Below, in pieces: positions 5,930-12,550 of a DNA stretch of 12,550 nt. Position 1 is the first letter of the stretch, and each line of letters begins with the position of its first letter. The notes under the pieces are model-generated. The model saw only the letters and a list, made by a program, of their open reading frames with translations, made no database searches and had not been told where the DNA came from. Both the position numbers and the translations under genes were made by a program. The stretch is from an uncultured Chloroflexaceae bacterium. GTDB lineage: Bacteria > Chloroflexota > Chloroflexia > Chloroflexales > Chloroflexaceae. The stretch is taken from positions 1 through 12,550 of the forward strand of contig CAKZQX010000732.1 of NCBI GenBank assembly GCA_937141995.1, given 5' to 3'.

Positions 5930-7006
5930 ATGCCCCGTATCATTGACGTTGTACAATTCCTCGACGAAACCGGAACCGAGATCGTTCATCGTGAGCCGCC
6001 GTTTGGTCCGGGTGATTTCCGCACCGGCTCACAGGTCATTGTCCGCGAGAGCCAGGTTGCGGTCTTTTTCCGCGAGGGCAAGGCGCTGGATGTCCTGGGA
6101 CCGGGGCGGCACACCCTGACCACCGCAAATATTCCCATCCTGGCGGGGCTCGTCGGCCTGGCAACCAACGGCCAGACGCCCTTCCCCGCCGAGGTGATGT
6201 TTGTCAACCTGCGGCAGTTTCTTGATCAGAAGTGGGGAACGCCGGAGCCGATTGTCTTCCGCGACCCGGATCTGGGAATGGCGCGGCTGCGCTCCTTTGG
6301 AACGTATGCCTTCCAGGTGCGCGAGCCGTCGCTCCTGGTCAACACCATTGTCGGGCAGCAGGGCATTTTGACGACAGGTGAGTTGCAGGATTACCTGCGC
6401 GGCATGATTGTGCAACGTCTGACGGATCTGCTTGGCGAACAGGGTAAATCCTTGCTGGATCTGCCGGGCCTCTACAACGAACTGAGCGCGGGCACGCGGG
6501 TGCAGCTTGCCGGCGACTTCGCGGCGCTGGGCCTCTCCCTGACGGCGCTCTACATCAACGCGATTACCCCAACCGAGGAGACGGCAAAGGCAATTGACGA
6601 GCGCTCCTCGATGGGCGCGATTGGCGATATGAATAGCTACATGCAGTTCAAGGCGGCGCGGGCGCTGAGTGATGCCGCCAACAATCCCGGCAATGGCGAA
6701 GTCGGTACCGGGGTGGGCCTGGGTGCCGGCATTGGCATGGGCGCAACGATGGCCGGGTTGCTGGGCCAGGCATTCCAGCCGAACCAGCCGGCCGCTCCGG
6801 CGCAGCCTGCCCCGGCCCCCATGCCGGCCGCCCCGGCTGCGGCGGCTCCGGCTGGTGCGCCCGGCGGCACAATCTCGCGCGAACAGATCCAGCAGGCGAT
6901 TGATAACCTCGATCTGCGTTTCTCAATGGGCGAAATCAGTGAAACCGCCTACAACCGACTGATGCAGAAGTGGCAGGACCGGCTCAAGGAGATGGGCGGG
7001 GCGTGA
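5930..7006 (+). CDS. YdjI-type SPFH domain protein with SHOCT-like C-terminus
   Basis: A 358-residue protein; the ATG follows GGAGGA (5919-5924). Residues about 1-255 form an SPFH (band 7/flotillin-like) domain of the subgroup sometimes annotated 'virion core protein' and represented by B. subtilis YdjI. Typical signatures are ESQVAVFFREGKALDVLGPG, RHTLTTANIPIL, the EVMFVN block near residue 86, KWGTPEPIVFRDPD and RLRSFGTYAFQV. A Gly/Ala hydrophobic stretch (about 259-283) and an Ala/Pro linker (about 285-314) lead to a short helical-hairpin domain (about 317-355, EQIQQAIDNLDLRFSMGEIS onward) resembling SHOCT. There is no N-terminal membrane helix, so membrane contact is probably through the SPFH domain or its partners. 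SPFH proteins oligomerise and organise membrane regions. It probably works with the three upstream gene products, though a 239 bp gap with a palindromic element separates them. Confidence 0.88.
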   Translation: MPRIIDVVQFLDETGTEIVHREPPFGPGDFRTGSQVIVRESQVAVFFREGKALDVLGPGRHTLTTANIPILAGLVGLATNGQTPFPAEVMFVNLRQFLDQKWGTPEPIVFRDPDLGMARLRSFGTYAFQVREPSLLVNTIVGQQGILTTGELQDYLRGMIVQRLTDLLGEQGKSLLDLPGLYNELSAGTRVQLAGDFAALGLSLTALYINAITPTEETAKAIDERSSMGAIGDMNSYMQFKAARALSDAANNPGNGEVGTGVGLGAGIGMGATMAGLLGQAFQPNQPAAPAQPAPAPMPAAPAAAAPAGAPGGTISREQIQQAIDNLDLRFSMGEISETAYNRLMQKWQDRLKEMGGA

Positions 7007-7032
7007 AGCGTGAAGCGTGAAGCGTGAAGCGT
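7001..7032 (+). repeat. Heptamer tandem repeat GCGTGAA, four copies plus GCGT
   Basis: Four exact copies of GCGTGAA (7001-7028) followed by GCGT. The TGA stop codon of the SPFH gene (7004-7006) is inside the first copy, so copy-number change would not alter the protein, only the 3' untranslated region. Arrays of this kind recur between genes in Chloroflexales as far as I recall. Confidence 0.85.
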
Positions 7033-7140
7033 CAGCCGCGATAGATAAGCACCAGCGTAATCAATCGGGCGTGTGACGACCAGAGGTGAAGGTGATTGGT
7101 GGCAGCCGCGATAGGCCAGTAGCAGTGCGGTCAATTGCGG
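7033..7140 (+). repeat. Two diverged direct repeats of about 37 bp
   Basis: CAGCCGCGATAG begins both 7033-7069 and 7103-7140, and each continues with a similar AGCA/GCAGTG-rich segment ending in TCAAT. The copies start 70 bases apart. In the second copy CAGCCGC (7103-7109) also pairs with GCGGCTG (7137-7143), followed by TTGCATTTTG, giving a long-looped terminator-like structure after the SPFH gene. No coding potential is seen. Confidence 0.5.
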
Positions 7141-7180
7141 CTGTTGCATTTTGAAAAAGTAGCCTGGATATAAATGCCCG

Positions 7181-7264
7181 GGAGTCCCGGCTTTAGCCGA
7201 TGGATGTCTGCCGGGATTGTGGCCTACTGCCGGGAAAGCCTCGTCCGGCTGAAGCCGGGATTCC
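7181..7264. repeat. REP-like inverted repeat around CCCGGCTTTAGCCG
   Basis: Positions 7181-7199 and 7246-7264 are inverted copies matching at 17 of 19 bases; each is itself palindromic-like (CCCGGCT-T-AGCCG core). Two direct CTGCCGGGA copies (7208-7216 and 7227-7235) lie between them. Such C/G-rich bent palindromes are typical of dispersed extragenic repeats. Together with 7001-7140 this accounts for most of the 366 bp gene-free stretch 7007-7372. Confidence 0.6.
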
Positions 7265-7360
7265 TGATCAGTGCTGTCCGGATTACATGTTCAAAGTTCA
7301 CGCGCCACCGACCACCGGACACAACCTCCGTCTGCTCGGTGGCGATATGGTCTCGGTGGC

Positions 7361-7380
7361 AAAAAATCGGCACTATGCCG
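7361..7380 (-). terminator. Compact intrinsic terminator overlapping the SDR stop codon
   Basis: Read leftward, CGGCA-TAG-TGCCG forms a five-pair GC-rich stem with a three-base loop, followed by A and then six T residues (7366-7361). The loop is the stop codon of the SDR gene itself. The stem is short but stable and the T-run is good. It also blocks leftward read-through into the repeat region and the convergent SPFH gene. Confidence 0.5.
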
Positions 7381-8248
7381 CGTTCTGCACATGCTCCGCG
7401 AAGTGTTTGCCCCAATCCGGCTTGCGTCCATCAATGTCGGTGAAGCCATACTCGGTGGCCAATCTCCACGAACTGAACACTCCCCCAGATTTATCGGCAA
7501 CATGTTGATCGGCCGCCAGCGCCGCAATCGCGCGCCCGATGTAGTAGGGCGTCTCGGATGCGATAAAGTGCGGATCGTGCTTTGCGCCCTCCTGCCAGTT
7601 CGTCTCGGTCACGCCAAAGTGGTCTAGCATGGCTTCGGAGCGCAAAAACCCGGGTGTCACTGCCAGCGCGGTGATGTTGTGTGGCCGCAGTTCCTGCGCC
7701 ATGGCATAGGCCAGCCGGATAACCGAGGTTTTGGCGAGATCATAGAAGAGGTTGTCGCGGTAGGCAAACGTATCGCCGTCGGTAATCTCGACAATCAGCC
7801 CGCGCTGATGTTCCAGCATCAACGGTACACCATAGCGGCTGGTGATAATGTGGGAGTGGACGCCCCGCTGCTGCATCAGTAAGCCGGGCTCAATCGCCAG
7901 TTCCCAGAAGGGCGTGCCCCAGTCGGTCAACGCATCGCCGCCCCAGACATCATTGACCAGAATATCCAGTTGCCCCTGCTCCGCCCTGACCCGTGCAAAC
8001 AGCGCCTCAACCCGCGCCTCAATCGTGTGATCAACCTGCACCGGGAAGCCCACCCCACCGTAGCCCGTGACCATCTCCGCCGTTTCCTCGATGGTTTCGG
8101 GACGATTTCCCGTGGCGGGTTGACCCCGCACACTGCGTCCTGTGCAATAGACCGTTGCGCCCGCCGCGCCCAGCATACAGGCGATGCCGCGCCCGGCCCC
8201 CCGCGTTGCCCCGGCGACAACCGCGATCTTCCCCGTGAGTGGTTGCAT
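7373..8248 (-). CDS. SDR-family oxidoreductase, DHRS1-like subgroup
   Basis: A 291-residue short-chain dehydrogenase/reductase, probably a cytoplasmic NAD(P)-dependent oxidoreductase of unknown substrate. I start it at the ATG 8248-8246, which has GGAAGGGAG about eight bases upstream and begins MQPLTGKIAVV as expected; a longer in-frame start at 8296 lacks such support. The cofactor loop is GATRGAGRG (residues 13-21), with Ala in place of the usual Thr of TGxxxGxG. NDVWGG (99-104) replaces the common NNAG. The catalytic pair is Y169 and K173 (YDLAK). At the expected catalytic serine the sequence reads IVEITDGD, so Thr156 or Asp157 lies there. The C-terminus (RSEAMLDHFGVTE, FIASETPYYIGRA, EYGFTDIDG) is long and characteristic of a subgroup related to DHRS1. 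A single-gene unit ending in a short terminator. Confidence 0.88.
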   Translation of the reverse strand: MQPLTGKIAVVAGATRGAGRGIACMLGAAGATVYCTGRSVRGQPATGNRPETIEETAEMVTGYGGVGFPVQVDHTIEARVEALFARVRAEQGQLDILVNDVWGGDALTDWGTPFWELAIEPGLLMQQRGVHSHIITSRYGVPLMLEHQRGLIVEITDGDTFAYRDNLFYDLAKTSVIRLAYAMAQELRPHNITALAVTPGFLRSEAMLDHFGVTETNWQEGAKHDPHFIASETPYYIGRAIAALAADQHVADKSGGVFSSWRLATEYGFTDIDGRKPDWGKHFAEHVQNAA

Positions 8249-8333
8249 TCGTTTTGCTCCCTTCCTGAAACGATGAAACCCACAAGGGAAGAGCATATCA
8301 CACGGATGTGACAGGTACGGTCACAACATTAGA

Positions 8334-8363
8334 GAACACAGAACAAAGGAACACAGAACAAAA
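8334..8363. repeat. Tandem 15 bp repeat between the SDR and membrane-protein genes
   Basis: GAACACAGAACAAAG (8334-8348) is followed directly by GAACACAGAACAAAA (8349-8363), 14 of 15 identical. It lies in the 131 bp gap between two leftward genes. No promoter is evident within it. Confidence 0.75.
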
Positions 8364-8379
8364 TATGCCTGACGCATCT

Positions 8380-9078
8380 CTACGGATGTCCTTCGGCATA
8401 CAGCAAATTCAAGCGCAGGGTCGTTGAAGTAGCTCGGGCAAAATAGCCTAGCCAGAAGAGAATACCAAAAAATTTCAGACTATCTTCAGCAAAGGTTTCC
8501 AATTCGCTGAAAGGCAATAGAAGATCGATCACTATACCTGAGCCCATAAACATAAACGCAAGAACCAGCAACAGGTAGTCTGTCTCAAGAATATACGTAC
8601 GAAAATAAAATAGAAACCCGGTTACCAGCAGTAGGTACACCAGGTAAACTCCTCGTTCCGGAAACTGCACATACAGGGGAAAGAACGCCTCATGCAACAG
8701 GAATGCATCATCCAGGGCTAACATGCTGGAAATCAGCCCGGATGAGAGAAAAAACCGGGCATCATATTGATGGCGTGGACTACGTACCAGAATGGCTGCA
8801 CCAAAGAAGCATATCGCGGCCGTAGCAGACCAGAGGGCAACACCAAGCGACGAGAGTGCCCCGATATAAAAGGCGTTTTCGGTAATGGCGGCGGGGTCGC
8901 GGGTGAAATAGGAGAGCGGTACTTCAAACTGTCGGCTCATGAGAGACACGCCAGTGACTGCCAGCAAGCCGATCGTAAGGCATGAGAGTAGGATAAGCTG
9001 CGTTTGTGCAAATTGTGCCTTGAGGGGTCGCTGGTGGAAACCCTGTTTGATTCGAGTTAGCAGATTGTTAGACATCAT
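8380..9078 (-). CDS. Six-TM membrane protein of unknown function
   Basis: A 232-residue integral membrane protein, unassigned. Hydrophobic helices fall near residues 26-47, 70-97, 108-127, 143-160, 167-188 and 202-216. Polar residues buried in helices are notable: LDDAFLLHE (D123, D124, H129, E130) at the end of the third helix, and an acidic segment ELETFAEDSLKFFG (E192, E194, E198, D199, K202) before the sixth. Such a His/Asp/Glu set could bind a metal or protons, but I do not recognise the family. Start choice is uncertain: ATG at 9078 or 9075, or GTG at 9084, with no good ribosome binding site. A TATAAT lies only about 18 bases upstream, so a very short leader is possible. Base composition is more AT-rich than its neighbours, which may hint at a lineage-specific or transferred gene. 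Confidence 0.7.
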   Translation of the reverse strand: MMSNNLLTRIKQGFHQRPLKAQFAQTQLILLSCLTIGLLAVTGVSLMSRQFEVPLSYFTRDPAAITENAFYIGALSSLGVALWSATAAICFFGAAILVRSPRHQYDARFFLSSGLISSMLALDDAFLLHEAFFPLYVQFPERGVYLVYLLLVTGFLFYFRTYILETDYLLLVLAFMFMGSGIVIDLLLPFSELETFAEDSLKFFGILFWLGYFARATSTTLRLNLLYAEGHP

Positions 9079-9095
9079 CACCACCGTACAACAGA

Positions 9096-9101
9096 ATTAT
9101 A
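9096..9101 (-). promoter_or_regulatory. Consensus -10 hexamer close to the six-TM gene start
   Basis: Read leftward, 9101-9096 is a perfect TATAAT, 17 bases before the ATG at 9078. No convincing -35 exists at 16-18 bases (CACGTT at 17). If real, transcription would start around 9089 and the message would be nearly leaderless, consistent with the missing ribosome binding site. Confidence 0.3.
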
Positions 9102-9163
9102 GAGTTACCTGGCGCACCAACGTGGGTAAAAAGCATTTCTGCACTCCGCTACACATCATGATT

Positions 9164-9224
9164 TAGCCATACCCGAATGGCTATACATAGGTTTAGCTAT
9201 GATGCGTAGTATAACTCTCTATAC
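9164..9224. repeat. Three successive short dyads with six-base centres
   Basis: TAGCCAT-N6-ATGGCTA (9164-9183), CATAG-N6-CTATG (9186-9201) and GTATA-N6-TATAC (9209-9224) follow one another, centres 20 and 23 bases apart, upstream of the six-TM gene. The arms differ in sequence, though GCTAT recurs at 9180-9184 and 9196-9200. They may be an operator cluster; AT-rich composition could also produce them by chance. Confidence 0.35.
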
Positions 9225-9263
9225 AGACCATCCGACCAAGATACTATGACATTATATTACCAT

Positions 9264-9307
9264 AAAACGGCTACGGCCAGGACACATGTCCCGGCCGTAG
9301 CCGTTTT
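9264..9307. terminator. Strong bidirectional intrinsic terminator after the PEP carboxykinase gene
   Basis: AAAACGGCTACGGCC (9264-9278) pairs perfectly with GGCCGTAGCCGTTTT (9293-9307), and the stem continues after one mismatch with GGACA/TGTCC. The A4/T4 ends give a T-run on either strand. It begins 38 bases past the leftward stop codon of the PEP carboxykinase gene, as expected for its terminator, and separates it from the six-TM gene. Confidence 0.9.
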
Positions 9308-9344
9308 GTCGCGTTATTCGCTTGTAGCGATAGAGCTAGAGCAA

Positions 9345-11186
<1,842 letters not shown>

Positions 11187-11800
11187 GGTACCTCCCTTGC
11201 GGTATACGTCCTTGTACTGTGACAGGACCAGTTCCTTCCGGGTCGTACAATGCTACAGCCAGAGTATATTTGCCGTAGCAACGAACAAAACAACGCAGAT
11301 AGGCGAAAGCTATCCGGTTGGTGATAACAGGCGCAGCATAGCCCGGCCGGCAGATGCGCCCGAGATGAAAGCGTTTGATATAGCGAAACGATATTGCTGA
11401 GGAGATAGTTGCGTGTAGCGGCAGGACGCTACCAGCCATTCCGCGAACATCAGATACCAGCCTCGTGCCAGATGATCCTGGTTCTGCATAAAGTGTGTAC
11501 CCTCCTCGCTACACATGCTACAAAACCCGCAGTTTCGTCAAAGGAGTGGGTGACCAACCTACGATCAGGGCTGTCACCAACACATCTGCTGGTATGCGAG
11601 TCCTCCTGCCATACACTCTTGTGGATATGTAGATGATACCACAAAATCAAAAGTTTAGAAAGTTGACTGTGTTGTAACCGTGCGCCGGGGATGCACAGCT
11701 ATTGTAACATTTTGTTGGTAATCGTCAAATTGACCGGGGCGGCGTGCTAACGTGGGGGATTGTTCGGTTCCTGACGGCCCGCGCACAAAAGCCGGCCGGC
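11187..11800. other. 614 bp region without a convincing gene
   Basis: Between the PEP carboxykinase start and the HD-protein stop I find no ORF with convincing protein character. Small dyads are present: GTAGCG-GCAGGA-CGCTAC (11415-11432) and GGTGAC-N18-GTCACC (11549-11578). TTGTAAC occurs twice, 30 bases apart (11672 and 11702). A 59-codon leftward ORF (11489-11310) has GAGGAGG upstream at a long spacing but no recognisable sequence. The stretch may hold the PEP carboxykinase control region, the 3' end of the HD transcript, or a decayed gene. Confidence 0.5.
11251..11280 (-). promoter_or_regulatory. Candidate promoter region of the PEP carboxykinase gene with flanking dyad
   Basis: Read leftward, TATACT (11268-11263) matches the -10 consensus at 5/6; no clear -35 is seen. 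It is enclosed by a perfect six-base inverted repeat TGCTAC (11251-11256) / GTAGCA (11275-11280), which could be an operator. The start codon would be about 70 bases downstream. Weak evidence, resting on position and symmetry. Confidence 0.25.
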
Positions 11801-12499
11801 CTACAAAACATGGCCGTTAATTTCAAGCTCAAACTGGTAGCCCAGGAACTCCGCTGCGCGGCGGCACATAATCATGCGTGACAGGAAGATCTCGAAGTAG
11901 TCCATCACTGAGGCAATAGTGGTATCAATTTCAATCTCCAGCGTAATGCGCTTCCGGTTGGATGTGACCCGTAAAAATGAGTGCGTTGCCGCACAATTCA
12001 CCCGGTCATGGATATCGAAGGTTTCCGGGTTGCGATTGTGGACCCGCGAACGGTGAACGTCAGCTTTGTCTGCCAGGATCAGCGCGGCGGCAACCGGACT
12101 GATCGCATGGCCACGTTCGGCCTCATGGTTGCCGATGGCCGCCATCACCAGAGTAATCTCGGACATATCCATCCCCAGATCCAGCAGGATATCTTTCGCC
12201 ATCAATGCGCCGATCTGCCCATGGGTATCCCGATTGACCACGTTGCCAATATCATGCAGCAACCCCGCAATCGCCGCCAGTTCGCTCTGCCGGGAGGGGT
12301 AGCCCAGATAGGTCAGCACGTTTGCTGCGATATTGCTGACCAGCGTGGCATGCCGGATGCCATGTTCCGTGTAGCCAATCAGCTTGAGATGCTCGTTCGC
12401 TGCATCAATATAAACGCGGGTATGCGGATGTTCGCGGACCTGTTCCACCGTTACCCGATCCGGGTGTAGTTCGTCCGGTTGCCGGCCGCGGTCAGACAT
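11801..12499 (-). CDS. HD-domain phosphohydrolase, 5' end uncertain
   Basis: A leftward HD-superfamily protein of 232 residues if begun at the ATG 12499-12497. The same frame stays open to the right edge of the window (upstream codons read as A/E/Q/P-rich), so the true start may lie outside and the gene may be cut. The metal-binding signature is complete: H50 in GIRHATL, H82-D83 in GLLHDIGN, H93 in DTHGQIGA, H125 in IGNHE and D144 in ADKADVH. HD enzymes of this type hydrolyse phosphoesters or nucleotides (for example 2',3'-cyclic or guanine nucleotides); the substrate here is unknown. The C-terminal about 75 residues (RITLEIEIDT onward) form an additional alpha/beta segment after the catalytic domain. 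No signal peptide or membrane segment is seen, so it should be cytoplasmic. Confidence 0.85.
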   Translation of the reverse strand: MSDRGRQPDELHPDRVTVEQVREHPHTRVYIDAANEHLKLIGYTEHGIRHATLVSNIAANVLTYLGYPSRQSELAAIAGLLHDIGNVVNRDTHGQIGALMAKDILLDLGMDMSEITLVMAAIGNHEAERGHAISPVAAALILADKADVHRSRVHNRNPETFDIHDRVNCAATHSFLRVTSNRKRITLEIEIDTTIASVMDYFEIFLSRMIMCRRAAEFLGYQFELEINGHVL

Positions 12500-12550
12500 T
12501 CCCGTGCGGTCTTCCCTGGCGGGTGGCAACTCGGCCTGCTCCTCGGCCTG

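Noticed and set aside
5778..6119. Plus-strand open frame crossing the palindromic element into the SPFH gene
   Set aside because: It starts in the hairpin loop, is rich in Arg/Ser from frame shift of the SPFH gene, and has no proper ribosome binding site.
7001..7032. Heptamer array as a phase-variation switch
   Set aside because: The stop codon lies in the first copy, so changes in copy number leave the SPFH reading frame unaffected.
7033..7140. CRISPR-like array
   Set aside because: Only two diverged copies occur, with no regular spacer set and no cas gene nearby.
8249..8296. Sixteen-residue N-terminal extension of the SDR protein
   Set aside because: The extension lacks a ribosome binding site and would place extra residues before the standard first beta strand; the internal ATG has a strong site.
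11310..11489. Possible 59-residue leftward small ORF
   Set aside because: GAGGAGG is present but about 11 bases from the ATG, and the sequence has no recognisable motif or supporting context.

Overview
This 12.55 kb window looks like chromosomal DNA of a moderately GC-rich free-living bacterium. My best guess is a filamentous phototroph-type Chloroflexota (Chloroflexales). That rests on the gene mix (RsbR-like PAS-STAS protein, GTP-dependent PEP carboxykinase, SPFH/DUF2207 module) and on short intergenic repeats of the GCGTGAA and GAACACAGAACAAA kind, which I associate with that group. It is an inference from memory, not a search result. I see no rRNA, tRNA, CRISPR array, transposase or phage gene.

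Left part (1-2206): the first 78 codons of an MFS transporter run leftward off the window. A divergent intergenic region follows, with a promoter/operator candidate for the transporter. Then come two rightward genes: a TylF/MycF-type O-methyltransferase and an RsbR-like PAS-STAS protein that retains both phospho-acceptor positions.

Central part (2207-7372): after a 448 bp gap with two hairpins, one overlapping a promoter candidate, lies a rightward cluster that appears functionally linked. It holds a DUF2207 multi-pass lipoprotein with a Gly-rich tail, a two-TM winged-helix/zinc-ribbon protein, a helical protein of unknown function whose start overlaps the previous stop codon, and a YdjI-type SPFH protein with a SHOCT-like C-terminus. 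I read these as a membrane-associated SPFH scaffold with its partners, comparable in outline to the YdjGHI partners of PspA in Bacillus. Between the third and fourth genes sits a roughly 193 bp palindromic, MITE-like element with a perfect 21 bp stem, terminal inverted repeats and flanking TAA trinucleotides. After the SPFH gene comes a 366 bp gene-free stretch made largely of short repeats.

Right part (7373-12550): all genes are leftward. They are an SDR-family oxidoreductase with a compact terminator overlapping its stop codon, a six-TM protein of unknown function, GTP-dependent PEP carboxykinase with a strong bidirectional terminator, and an HD-domain phosphohydrolase whose 5' end may lie beyond the right edge. 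A 614 bp region between the last two holds no convincing gene, only a promoter/operator candidate and small dyads.

The most notable items are the SPFH/DUF2207/zinc-ribbon/helical-protein module, the palindromic element inserted exactly at a stop codon inside it, and the dyad-overlapped promoter candidate in front of it. The other genes are ordinary housekeeping or accessory genes.
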